DNA of 64,000 bases from JAYPHU01 sp038127535 (GCA_038127535.1 JAYPHU010000004.1:1-64000), one strand, 5' to 3'. Shown: positions 25,205 to 34,214, numbered from the stretch's first letter. Numbers and translations: made by a program. The notes: generated by a model from the sequence alone, not told the origin.

Positions 25205-26524
25205 ATGACCGCCATCGTCTCTTCCAAACACCTGATGAACATGATGGAAGACGCCCACGCCCGCACCAAAGAGCTATTGAGCGGGTTGGACAGCGAGCAG
25301 CTTATGGGCCCGCGCCTACCCATCGTCAATCCGCTGATTTGGGAGATTGGCCACGTTGCCTGGTTTTCGGAGCAGTTCATCCTGCGCAAGCTCCATGGAT
25401 ATGAGCCGACCCTGGAAGACGGCGACGCCCTCTATGACTCCATCGACATTGAACACAGCGTGCGCTGGGACCTGCCACTGCTGCAGCTCAACGAATGCCT
25501 GAGTTATATCGACGAGATCAAAGGCAAGCTGTTCGACCGGTTACCCGACGGCGACGCGACCGAGGCCGACAGCTTCATCTATCAGTTCGCCACCTTTCAC
25601 CACGACATGCACAACGAGGCGTATTCCTACACCCGCCAGACCCTGGGCTATCCCAAGCCCGACTTCTCCGCCGCCAAGGACTTGTCGTTGGACAAGGATG
25701 ATTTCGGCCCCTATCCCGGCGACGTGGAAATACCGGGTGGGACATTCATGCTAGGGTCACGCCGGGAAGACCCGTTCTCCTTCGATAATGAGAAATGGGC
25801 CCACAAAGTTTTTGTCCATCCGTTCCAGATTGCCAAGGCCCCGGTCACCAATGAAGAATTCATGGCCTTCGTCGAGGATGACGGCTACGCGCGGCGCGAT
25901 CTCTGGCCCGATATTGGCTGGAGCTGGCGGATGCAGGAGGGCGCGGTGCACCCGGTCTACTGGATCAAGGACGCGCCCGGAAAGTGGAAGATGCGCCGCT
26001 TTGATCAGATCATTGACTTGCCGCCGCACGAGCCGGTGATCCACGTTAATTGGTTCGAGGCAATGGCCTATTGCGAATGGGCCGGCCGCCGTCTGCCCAC
26101 CGAAAACGAATGGGAGGTGGCCGCCGCCTCTGAACCTGACGGCGCCGGCTTCAGCCAAACCAAGCGCCGCTATCCCTGGGGCAATGATCCGGAGACCATC
26201 GGCCGCGCCAATCTGGACGGCCGCGGTCTGGGCTGTGTCGATGTGACCGCCTTTGCCGACGGCGACAGCGCCTGGGGCTGCCGTCAGATGATGGGCAATG
26301 TGTGGGAATGGACCAACAGTATGTTTGCCCCCTACCCTGGTTTCGTCGCCGACGCTTACCGGGAATATTCAGAGCCGGTGTTCTACACACGCAAGGTGCT
26401 CCGGGGCGGCGCCTGGGCGACGCGGAGCCGCATGGTCACGAACATGCACCGCAATTTCTTTACCGAAGAACGCCGCGACGTGCTCGCCGGTTTCCGCACC
26501 TGCGCCCCTTACGACTGGACATAA
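25205..26524 (+). CDS. senA: Selenoneine synthase, EgtB-like nonheme iron enzyme
   Basis: A 439-residue homologue of ergothioneine EgtB. The N-terminal DinB-like domain (about 5-165) carries the iron ligands H50 (IGHVAWFSEQF) and the HxxxHxE motif at H132, H136 and E138. The C-terminal formylglycine-enzyme/sulfatase-like domain (about 172-436) starts VEIPGGTFMLGS and ends RGGAWATRSRM and AGFRTC. SenA joins hercynine to the SenB selenosugar through a C-Se bond. The distinction from EgtB is by context: senB lies head-to-head and a selenium-type importer is nearby. EgtD, needed to make hercynine, is not in the window. An AAGGA ribosome site precedes the ATG. Confidence 0.87.
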   Translation: MTAIVSSKHLMNMMEDAHARTKELLSGLDSEQLMGPRLPIVNPLIWEIGHVAWFSEQFILRKLHGYEPTLEDGDALYDSIDIEHSVRWDLPLLQLNECLSYIDEIKGKLFDRLPDGDATEADSFIYQFATFHHDMHNEAYSYTRQTLGYPKPDFSAAKDLSLDKDDFGPYPGDVEIPGGTFMLGSRREDPFSFDNEKWAHKVFVHPFQIAKAPVTNEEFMAFVEDDGYARRDLWPDIGWSWRMQEGAVHPVYWIKDAPGKWKMRRFDQIIDLPPHEPVIHVNWFEAMAYCEWAGRRLPTENEWEVAAASEPDGAGFSQTKRRYPWGNDPETIGRANLDGRGLGCVDVTAFADGDSAWGCRQMMGNVWEWTNSMFAPYPGFVADAYREYSEPVFYTRKVLRGGAWATRSRMVTNMHRNFFTEERRDVLAGFRTCAPYDWT

Positions 26525-26630
26525 TAATCCCGAGCCGACAGGGCTTGTGTTGACTGGTCTCAGCCTCTTTAAATAGTTCTGAAATAGGCGAAACGCCAAT
26601 GGTTAACGCCTAAGGGAGGACGGCGGCAGA

Positions 26631-28175
26631 ATGATTACCCAACTCAGCGCATTGGATCGCGCCCGCAAGCTCTATGCGGACAATCCGGCCATTGTCGACC
26701 GGGAACGCAATTTCACCTGGGCCGAGCATGTGGACCGGGCGGAAAAGCTTGCCGGCGCGCTGCAGACCATGGGCGTCGGGCCAGGCGACCGGTTCGGGAT
26801 CATCTGCGAAAACAGCTTCCGATATACAGAGCTTTTGCACGCCGGCTATTGGGGCGGGGCTATCCCGGTACCCATCAATCACCGCCTGGCGCCGCCTGAA
26901 ATCCTGCACATTCTGGAAGATGCCGAATGCAAAGTCTTGGGCCTGGGCAAAGGCTTCCTGGGCATGATCGACGAAGATGAAATCGCACCCTGGCGGGACA
27001 CGGCCTTCTATATCGGCCCGCAAGACGACAGCATCTCGCTCCCCCAATATGAAACCCTCCTCGCCGCCGCCGATCCGGCAGTGCCCCACGAAGTAGAAGA
27101 GGACGACCTGGCGCTGTTGCTCTATACGGGCGGCACCACCGGGCGCAGTAAGGGCGTGCAGCTCAGCCACAAGAACACCATCTCCAACGGCATGCAGATG
27201 GCGATCTGCATGCATGCTCACAGCCACGATATTTACCTGCACGCCGCGCCCATGTTCCACGCGGCGGACCTGCTGGCCACAGCCTTCACCATCACCGGCG
27301 GCGCGCATGCATACCTGCCGGCCTTTACGCCGGTGGATATTTTGACCGCGATCCAGGATTATCGGGTTACCTGCACGATGATGGCGCCGACGATGATCAT
27401 CATGTCGCTGACCGATAGTCTCTTTAGGAACTTCGACACGTCGAGCCTGCGGCTCATGCTTTATGGCTCCTCGCCCATGGCGGCAGAGTGGGTGGCCAAG
27501 ACCATGGAAGGCTTCCCCAATTCCGATATTGTCCAGGGCTATGGACTGACCGAGACGTCGCCGATCCTCACCTACCTGAATGCCCAGGAACACCGCGATG
27601 CGGTCGAGTCGGGCGATATTTCCGTGCTCCGCGCTGCCGGACGGCCACTGACCGCCACCGACATGAAGATCACTGACGACGATGGCAATGAACTTTCCTT
27701 AGGCGAGGTAGGCGAGGTGACCGTGCGCGGCCCACAGGTTTCCACCACGGGTTATCTCAACCGACCGGAGGAAACGGAGAGAGCTTTCCGGGACGGCTGG
27801 TTCCACACCGGTGACGTGGGCCGGATGGACAAGACCGGGCTGATGTATCTCATGGATCGCAAGAAGGACATGATTGTCTCCGGTGGAGAGAACATCTACA
27901 CCTCAGAGGTGGAGGCGGCCCTCTATCAACATCCGGACATCCAGGAGTGCGCGGTGGTCGGCGTGCCGGACGAGAAATTCGGCGAGGCCCTGTTTGCGGT
28001 TATCGTCGCCCGGGACGGCGCCAGCCTTTCCGATACGGATGTCATCAACCATTGCCGGGAACGGATCGGCGGATACAAAATTCCGAGGCGCATGGACTTC
28101 GTGGCTGAAATGCCGAAAAGCGCCATGGGCAAAATCTTGAAAAATGAACTCCGCCGCATCTACAGCGGTGAATAA
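26631..28175 (+). CDS. AMP-dependent acyl-CoA synthetase/ligase
   Basis: A 514-residue adenylate-forming ligase. It has the phosphate loop LLLYTGGTTGRSKG, the A5 motif YGLTETSPI, the TGD motif GWFHTGDVG, and the C-terminal catalytic Lys in KSAMGKILKNEL. It activates a carboxylic acid as acyl-AMP and then acyl-CoA. Substrate could be an aromatic, fatty or branched acid. It begins the plus-strand run with the CoxL-like subunit, UbiD and a luciferase-like oxygenase, suggesting CoA activation in an aromatic or heterocyclic acid pathway. A GGGAGG site is upstream, and a TTGACT box at 26550 could be part of its promoter. Confidence 0.92.
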   Translation: MITQLSALDRARKLYADNPAIVDRERNFTWAEHVDRAEKLAGALQTMGVGPGDRFGIICENSFRYTELLHAGYWGGAIPVPINHRLAPPEILHILEDAECKVLGLGKGFLGMIDEDEIAPWRDTAFYIGPQDDSISLPQYETLLAAADPAVPHEVEEDDLALLLYTGGTTGRSKGVQLSHKNTISNGMQMAICMHAHSHDIYLHAAPMFHAADLLATAFTITGGAHAYLPAFTPVDILTAIQDYRVTCTMMAPTMIIMSLTDSLFRNFDTSSLRLMLYGSSPMAAEWVAKTMEGFPNSDIVQGYGLTETSPILTYLNAQEHRDAVESGDISVLRAAGRPLTATDMKITDDDGNELSLGEVGEVTVRGPQVSTTGYLNRPEETERAFRDGWFHTGDVGRMDKTGLMYLMDRKKDMIVSGGENIYTSEVEAALYQHPDIQECAVVGVPDEKFGEALFAVIVARDGASLSDTDVINHCRERIGGYKIPRRMDFVAEMPKSAMGKILKNELRRIYSGE

Positions 28176-28199
28176 CCAAACCAGTCAGGGGTAAGAACT

Positions 28200-30524
28200 A
28201 TGGGCGTATTTGCAGTCGGACAACCGGTCAGCCGCACGGAGGACCCGCGACTTCTCACCGGCCGGGGGCTCTATATCAATGACCGTACCCTCCCCCGGGA
28301 GGCTCAGCTCTATATCCTGCGCTCGCCCCACGCGCATGCCAAGATCAACGGGATCGACACAGCGGCGGCGGCGGCGGCGCCTGGCGTCCTGGCCGTCCTG
28401 ACCGGCGAGGACCTGGCCAAGGAGAACTGGGGCACAACCAAGATCACCTTTCCGCAAAAGCGCCCAAACGGGGATCCCGCTTATCACGCCCCCCACCCCG
28501 GCCTGGTCAGGGACCGAGTGCGTTTCGTCGGCGACCATGTGGCCCTGGTGATCGCCGAGAGCCTGAACCAGGCAAAGGATGCGGCTGAGCTGGTCGAGGT
28601 AGACTATGAACCTCTTACCCCGGTCACGGTGACCGCTGACGCCACCAAGGATGACACGCCGCGCATCTGGGACGATTGCGACAATAATATCGCCTATGTG
28701 GCCAAGCTGGGCGACGAAGAGGCCACCGACGCCGCCTTCGCCGAAGCCGATCATGTTGTCTCCCGCAAGTTTGTCATCAATCGCATCTCCGCCAACGCCA
28801 TGGAAAACCGGGGCTGCATCGGCGAATACGATGCGCGGGAGGACCGCTACATCCTCTATGCCGACCTGCAGACACCCCACAGCGCACGAACGATACTGTC
28901 CCAGGTGCTAAATGTGTCGGAACGACAAATCCAAGTGATTGCCGGCAATGTGGGCGGTGCGTTCGGCATGAAGGGCCCGATCTATCCGGAACACCGGCTG
29001 GTGCTCTGGGCTTCAAAGGTCGTCGGCCGGCCGGTCAAGTGGAACGCGGACCGAAGCGAGTCCCTGCAAAGCGACGAGCACGCGCGGGACAATGTCTCCG
29101 AGGCCTCCCTGGCGCTGAGCAAAACTGGCCAGTTCCTTGGTATCCGCGCCAATAACTTAGCCAGCCTGGGCGCGTACCTCTCGTCCGACCGGGGTATGCT
29201 GCCCACCTTCCAGAACATGGGCGTGATCGCCGGCACCTACACGACTAAAGCAATCTATGTGGAGGTCTCGGGCGTCTTCACCAATATGAACACGACTGCG
29301 CCCTTCCGGGGCGCAGGCCGGCCCGAGGCCGCCTACATCCTGGAACGGCTGATCGATCTGGCGGCGGCCGAGCTCAAGATGGACCGGACGGAGATCCGGC
29401 GCATGAATACGATCCCCGCCGACGCAATGCCCTACAAGACGGCGCTGATGTATACATATGACTGCGGAGAGTTTGAAAAGAACCTGGACCGCGTTATCGA
29501 GATGATCGATTACGCCGGTTTCGAAACCCGCCGCGAGGAAGCCCAAGGCCGCGGAAAGCTGCGTGGTCTCGGGATCACCAACACGATTGAGCGCGCCGCC
29601 TCGGTTTCCACGGAAACAGTGGAAGTGCGGTTTGACCCGGCCGGCGATGTGACCGTCCTTGCCGGATCCAAGGATCAGGGACAAAGCCACGACACCATGT
29701 ATAAGATCCTGCTTGGGGAACACCTGGGCATTGATTCCGATCGGGTCCGGCTGATCGACGGTGATACGGACAAGGTCTCATCCGGCGTGGGCACGTTCGG
29801 TTCCCGCTCCGCGGTGATGGGCGGGTCCGCCATCAAGATCGCGTCGGGCAAGCTGATCGAGAAAGGCAAAACCATCGCCGCGCATATCCTCGAAGCCGCC
29901 GAGTCGGACATTGAGTTCGAGGGCGGACAATTCAAGGTGGCCGGCACCGACAAGTCCGTCGATATCCACGACGTGGCCAAGGCCGCCTACAGTCCCGGCA
30001 AGATGCCGCCGGGCGTGGAGCACGGGTTCCACGAGACCGGCGTGTTCAATCTGGATAAGCCGACCTTCCCCAACGGGGCGCACGCGGTGGAACTGGAGAT
30101 CGATCCAGACACGGGCGAGACGGAGATTATCAATTACTGCGTGGTCGACGATGTTGGGAACGTGATCAACCCGTTGACCCTGAAGGGCCAAATCCATGGC
30201 GGCGTAGCCATGGGCGTGGGCCAGGCGCTGATGGAAGACGTCGCCTACGACAAGGAAAGCGGGCAGTTGCTCAGCGGCTCCTTCATGGATTACGCCATGC
30301 CCCACGCGGACAATCTGTGCTACATCGCGGTGGAAAGCCAGCCGGTGCCGACGGACACCAACCCGCTCGGCGTTAAAGGCGCGGGCGAAGCCGGCACTGT
30401 GGGCGCCCTGCCGGCCGTCCTGAATGCGGTGGCCGATGCGCTGTCCCCCATCGGCATCGACGACATTCCGATGCCCGCTACGCCGGAGAAGATTTGGCGG
30501 GCTATTCAGGACGCCACGGCGTAA
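28200..30524 (+). CDS. Form-II CoxL-like molybdopterin-binding subunit (second copy)
   Basis: A 774-residue molybdenum hydroxylase large subunit paralogous to the one at 69-2393 (same length and domain order). It has RSPHAHAKI in the N-terminal hammerhead domain, VGGAFGMKG, the active-site loop APFRGAGRPE (form II type with Phe in place of Tyr), and GAGEAGTVGA with the likely catalytic Glu. It follows the acyl-CoA ligase by 24 bases and precedes UbiD by 23. No CoxS (2Fe-2S) or CoxM (FAD) subunit gene is present nearby, although these are normally needed to carry electrons away. Hydroxylation of an aromatic or heterocyclic acid or its CoA ester is a reasonable guess. Confidence 0.92.
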   Translation: MGVFAVGQPVSRTEDPRLLTGRGLYINDRTLPREAQLYILRSPHAHAKINGIDTAAAAAAPGVLAVLTGEDLAKENWGTTKITFPQKRPNGDPAYHAPHPGLVRDRVRFVGDHVALVIAESLNQAKDAAELVEVDYEPLTPVTVTADATKDDTPRIWDDCDNNIAYVAKLGDEEATDAAFAEADHVVSRKFVINRISANAMENRGCIGEYDAREDRYILYADLQTPHSARTILSQVLNVSERQIQVIAGNVGGAFGMKGPIYPEHRLVLWASKVVGRPVKWNADRSESLQSDEHARDNVSEASLALSKTGQFLGIRANNLASLGAYLSSDRGMLPTFQNMGVIAGTYTTKAIYVEVSGVFTNMNTTAPFRGAGRPEAAYILERLIDLAAAELKMDRTEIRRMNTIPADAMPYKTALMYTYDCGEFEKNLDRVIEMIDYAGFETRREEAQGRGKLRGLGITNTIERAASVSTETVEVRFDPAGDVTVLAGSKDQGQSHDTMYKILLGEHLGIDSDRVRLIDGDTDKVSSGVGTFGSRSAVMGGSAIKIASGKLIEKGKTIAAHILEAAESDIEFEGGQFKVAGTDKSVDIHDVAKAAYSPGKMPPGVEHGFHETGVFNLDKPTFPNGAHAVELEIDPDTGETEIINYCVVDDVGNVINPLTLKGQIHGGVAMGVGQALMEDVAYDKESGQLLSGSFMDYAMPHADNLCYIAVESQPVPTDTNPLGVKGAGEAGTVGALPAVLNAVADALSPIGIDDIPMPATPEKIWRAIQDATA

Positions 30525-30547
30525 AATGCCATCAGGGAGTATTTCAC

Positions 30548-32152
30548 ATGGCTGACATCGATCTGGACAAATTCAGGCTCCGCAAGTTCGTCGAAAAACT
30601 CGACGACATGGGCGAGGTGCATCATCACGACGAGCCCATAGACCTCTCCGATCTGTCTTCGGCCTACGAGATTAGCGACAAGGCTCTACTGTTCAAACAG
30701 GCCGGCCCGGAGAAGCTCGAACTGGTCGCCAATGTGAACGGTAGCCGCAAGCGGGTCGCCGCCGCCTTGGGTGTTTCGGAAGAAGAGTCTTTGGCAGAAT
30801 ACCAGCGCCGGCTTGCCAATCCACAGCCGGTGGTCGAAATTCCCAATGACGAAGCGCCGTGCCGGCAGGTGGTGCTGACCGGCGACGATATTGATCTCAC
30901 CAAGCTGCCCTTTCATGTGCAGCATCGATTTGACGGCAGCGCCTATCTGTCGTCGGGCATCGATTACACGGTCGATCCTAATACTGGCATCACAAACGTG
31001 GGTGCCCGGCGGCTGAGCCTCCGCAACAAAACTAGCGCCGGCACCAATGTCACTGCACCGTCCGATTTGAAACGCATCTACCAGGGCTGCGTGGCGCGGG
31101 GCGAGAAACTGCCGATCAATTTCGCCATCGGCGGCCACCCGCTGGATTTCCTGGCGGCTGGCATGCGTGCCCCGGCGGATGAAATAACGCTGGTCGGCAC
31201 GCTTCGTGGCGAGCCCGTGCCGCTGGTCAAGGGTCTCACCAACGATGTGCGGGTCCCGGCAGATGCGGAGATGATTCTCGAAGGCTATTTCGACGAACAA
31301 GGCTATATCGAGCCAGACGGTCCTTACGGCGAATATGTGGGCTATTACGGGCCGATGCATCTGGACCCGGTCTATCACGTCACCGCCATCACCATGCGCG
31401 AGGATGTGCTGCATCAAACCCTGCTGCACGGCGCAGGCTATAACCTCCAGCGCTGCGATTCTTCAAACCTTCTCTCCGTTCGTGGCGAAAATCAGGTCTA
31501 TACCGTGCTCAAGAACGTCAATATCCAGGTCGTGGATGTCTATATACCGCCGGCCTCCGCCGAAGGACAGCACGTCCGCGTCTCGATCAAACAACAACGC
31601 CCGGGGCAAGCGCGCTCCGCCATCACCGCCTTGTTTGGCGCCATGTTCGGCGCGAAGCATGTCTTTGTCGTCGATGAGGACATCAACATCCGCGATGAAC
31701 ATCACTGGGAATGGGCCATGGTCTCCCGCTTCCAGGCCGACAAGGACATCATGGTGATGAACGGCATGGCCGGCATGCCCATGGACCCGTCTCTGGATCA
31801 CGGTCTTTTCGGCGCGAAAGCGGGCTTTGACATGACACTCCCTCTTCACCGCCGCCATGAACTGGCGCTGACGCCGTCCGTGGCGCCCAAACTGACCGGG
31901 AGCGCCCGCTATCAGACGGTGGAGCAGGCCCTGGAAGAAGCCGGGCCGCTGTTCTTCTCCGATGTGATGGAGGCGCTGGGCAGCCGGGATGGCCGCGAGA
32001 TTGCCGTTAAGCTTGATGAATTGCGAGCGAATGGTAGACTAATGCGTGATTCGGATGGGCGCTATCTCATGGGTGACGCCCCGAAGGGATCGACTGGGCT
32101 ATATGGTCCGCAGCGGGAAGACCCAAACAGATACACAGGAACATCGCGATGA
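30548..32152 (+). CDS. UbiD-family prenylated-FMN decarboxylase
   Basis: A 534-residue UbiD-like (de)carboxylase. The family core is seen in the middle: GTLRGEPVPLVKGLTNDVRV, then the acidic active-site region EPDGPYGEYVGYYG. These enzymes decarboxylate aromatic or alpha,beta-unsaturated acids using prenylated FMN made by UbiX, which is not in this window. The ATG at 30548 with GGGAG upstream gives the sensible N-terminus; the 54-base upstream extension overlaps the CoxL-like gene. The stop overlaps the next gene by 4 bases (ATGA). The operon pairs a CoA ligase, a molybdenum hydroxylase subunit, UbiD and a flavin monooxygenase, which looks like one catabolic pathway. Confidence 0.9.
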   Translation: MADIDLDKFRLRKFVEKLDDMGEVHHHDEPIDLSDLSSAYEISDKALLFKQAGPEKLELVANVNGSRKRVAAALGVSEEESLAEYQRRLANPQPVVEIPNDEAPCRQVVLTGDDIDLTKLPFHVQHRFDGSAYLSSGIDYTVDPNTGITNVGARRLSLRNKTSAGTNVTAPSDLKRIYQGCVARGEKLPINFAIGGHPLDFLAAGMRAPADEITLVGTLRGEPVPLVKGLTNDVRVPADAEMILEGYFDEQGYIEPDGPYGEYVGYYGPMHLDPVYHVTAITMREDVLHQTLLHGAGYNLQRCDSSNLLSVRGENQVYTVLKNVNIQVVDVYIPPASAEGQHVRVSIKQQRPGQARSAITALFGAMFGAKHVFVVDEDINIRDEHHWEWAMVSRFQADKDIMVMNGMAGMPMDPSLDHGLFGAKAGFDMTLPLHRRHELALTPSVAPKLTGSARYQTVEQALEEAGPLFFSDVMEALGSRDGREIAVKLDELRANGRLMRDSDGRYLMGDAPKGSTGLYGPQREDPNRYTGTSR

Positions 32153-33168
32153 AATTCGGATTATTCGGCGGCGCAGTAGCCAAAAAAGACGCCGCTACCG
32201 CGGATAGTCAGGGTTATGGACATTTTATAGATATGGTGCTGGAAGCGGAGGAATTGGGCTATGACAGCATCAGGCTAGTAGAACATCATTTCACTGGTGG
32301 CGGACAAGTCTCCGCTTCGCTCTCGCTCTTAACCTACGTTGCCGCTCAAACTAAGCGAATTCGTCTAGGCACCGCAGTAACTGTATTACCTTGGCACAAC
32401 CCAGTCTTGATTGCAGAGCAGACCGCTACTCTTGATCTTTTGTCGGGCGGCCGGCTCGACTTCGGTGTCGGTAAGGGCTACCGAGATATGGAATACAAAG
32501 GGTTTTGCATCCCCAAGGAAGAAGCAATGGAACGTTATGAAGAATCCGTTGGGGTTATCCGCAAGGCCTGGACATCGGAAGATCGTTTTGATCATAACGG
32601 AAAGTACTGGCAGTTTGATGATATCGTAGTAGAACCGTCACCTATCCAAAAGCCGCATCCGCCACTTTGGTCAGCTGCTGGTACAAACGAATCTATCGCA
32701 TACGTTGCAGAAACTGGCTTAAACGTGATGCTTGATCACTTCGCTTCGTTCGAACGCACCCAAGAACGTCTCAACGCCTGGACCCAAGCTTGCGCAAGGA
32801 TCGGCCGGAACTTTGACCCGACGGAAGTGGCGTTGGCCCGCGGACTCACTATCACCAATTCCGAGAGCGATCTGAATGCGGCGCTGAAACAGCGCGATGA
32901 GCGCGTTAGTAAAATGATTGAAAAGTACGGAGCACTGCCCGGTCTCCAGAGAAATAAGCCCGAAAGTTATTCCGATCGCGGCCTGGACATGGATGATGCC
33001 GCTCTGATCGGCACGCCCGAGATAATTGTGGAGAGGCTACGCGTTCTGCAGAAAATGGGTTTTGAACACATTCTAATTTTGTTGCCTGATGATCGTGAAT
33101 CTATCCGCATTTTCGCAAATGAGGTGATGCCGGAGTTCCAAGACATGAAAGCCGCTGCCGCCGAGTAA
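32149..33168 (+). CDS. LLM-class flavin-dependent oxidoreductase
   Basis: A 339-residue bacterial luciferase-like monooxygenase (TIM barrel). Typical features are MKFGLFGG at the N-terminus, SIRLVEHHF, the segment LGTAVTVLPWHNPVLIAEQ and GRLDFGVGKGYRDMEYKGF. It uses reduced FMN or F420 to oxidise an organic substrate. It is translationally coupled to ubiD by a 4-base overlap. The first about 600 bases are richer in A+T and use codons rare in the neighbours (for example CTA, GTA, ACT), hinting at a different origin from the rest of the operon. A hairpin with T-run follows. Confidence 0.9.
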   Translation: MKFGLFGGAVAKKDAATADSQGYGHFIDMVLEAEELGYDSIRLVEHHFTGGGQVSASLSLLTYVAAQTKRIRLGTAVTVLPWHNPVLIAEQTATLDLLSGGRLDFGVGKGYRDMEYKGFCIPKEEAMERYEESVGVIRKAWTSEDRFDHNGKYWQFDDIVVEPSPIQKPHPPLWSAAGTNESIAYVAETGLNVMLDHFASFERTQERLNAWTQACARIGRNFDPTEVALARGLTITNSESDLNAALKQRDERVSKMIEKYGALPGLQRNKPESYSDRGLDMDDAALIGTPEIIVERLRVLQKMGFEHILILLPDDRESIRIFANEVMPEFQDMKAAAAE

Positions 33169-33181
33169 GCTCTGTCAAACG

Positions 33182-33220
33182 ACCACCGTGAAATCATGAC
33201 GCATGGTGGTATGGTTTTTG
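33182..33220 (+). terminator. Intrinsic terminator of the ubiD/LLM operon
   Basis: ACCACCGTG and CATGGTGGT form a 9-bp stem with one G-T pair and an 11-base loop; TATGGTTTTT follows. It lies 13 bases after the LLM stop. Confidence 0.6.
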
Positions 33221-33378
33221 TTCAGACCAAGCCAATCCCTCGCTTCTTTCCCGCTTCGGGACACCCGGGGTTCCTTATCGCCCTAAGAGAGCCAGCCGGC
33301 CAGAATCAATGGTGTGGAATTTCGTAGTCCTGATCATGAGCTGCCACCGAGGCAATCTTGGCGCTTTCCAAACCCTGA

Positions 33379-33942
33379 TCAAACGTGTCGAAAACTTTCC
33401 GCGCCTGCAAGGAAACGGTATGGTCGTTTGGCTGTGCGTGGCAGCTCGGCCATGCGCCTGGTTTCATAGGGTTCCACAGTGCGATCCCGCACCCGCTTCT
33501 CCATGGTGGCATAGGCTTCGCCGACTTCGTTCAACGCTCGCTGCCAGGTAATGACATACCTGATCGCCCTTACGAGAAGCGACGGAGTGAGCTCATTTTT
33601 GTCGAGAAAGTCAGCAGCGCCTGCGGCGGAGGCCTGCCTGTCCAATTCCGAGCTACCGAAACCCGTCAGAAAAATCACCGGCATATTCGGCACGATTTCC
33701 CGGAGATCCTTTAATACATCCAGGCCACTTTCTCTGCTCGGGTCGTGGTCGAGAAGGCAGACGTCAAAATAGAGATCACCGCATTGAACCAATCCCTCGG
33801 TTCCGGACCTCGCCCACACCACTTCATAGTCTGAGACGGAATCGCCCCTCAGCATCCTTTCGACCAACAAGGCATCACTCTCGTCGTCATCAATCACGGG
33901 GACCTTGATTGGAAATGCTGAATATTGCTCGCTGGTACTCAT
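33379..33942 (-). CDS. Response regulator receiver protein, possibly truncated hybrid
   Basis: About 187 residues from ATG 33942. Residues about 10-130 are a CheY-like receiver: acidic pair in VIDDDESD, the phosphoacceptor region VCLLDHDP, Thr in IFLTGFG and Lys in FLDKNE. The remaining about 55 residues (ALNEVGEAYATMEKRVRDRT onward) look like the coiled-coil linker that leads into a histidine-kinase H-box, with RFLAG just before the frame stops. No kinase domain follows. It may be a receiver with a helical tail or the stump of a receiver-kinase hybrid. A longer upstream extension to 33999 is less likely. Confidence 0.7.
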   Translation of the reverse strand: MSTSEQYSAFPIKVPVIDDDESDALLVERMLRGDSVSDYEVVWARSGTEGLVQCGDLYFDVCLLDHDPSRESGLDVLKDLREIVPNMPVIFLTGFGSSELDRQASAAGAADFLDKNELTPSLLVRAIRYVITWQRALNEVGEAYATMEKRVRDRTVEPYETRRMAELPRTAKRPYRFLAGAESFRHV

Positions 33943-34079
33943 ACCATCTCTGATTGGTCTTGTTCCCAACACACCGCAACGATGGCAATCCATCCCCAAG
34001 AGCGGTGACGGCCTCCGGCAGTAGTCCTAGCACTGGCTTCAACCGCAATTACGTTCTGGGATACCTTTAGAGCAATTGA

Positions 34080-34095
34080 TGTGATCCGGATCACA
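34080..34095. promoter_or_regulatory. Perfect CRP/FNR-type palindrome
   Basis: TGTGATCCGGATCACA exactly matches the CRP consensus TGTGA-N6-TCACA and is a perfect 16-base dyad. It lies in the divergent region between the response regulator (138 bases away) and the MetE-like gene (120 bases away), followed by an A+T-rich stretch at 34094-34160 suitable for a promoter. Confidence 0.65.
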
Positions 34096-34214
34096 AAAAA
34101 ATAGTTATCCCCGAAAATATTCGTAACTTATTGAATTATCGAAATAAAATATAGCATTGTAACGATCTCCGTAATGTCGGAGCCTAGTGAAAATTTCAAA
34201 CTGAGAGGGTCCAG

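Noticed and set aside
25205..26524. Ergothioneine synthase EgtB
   Set aside because: The fold is shared, but head-to-head senB and no egtD in the neighbourhood favour SenA.
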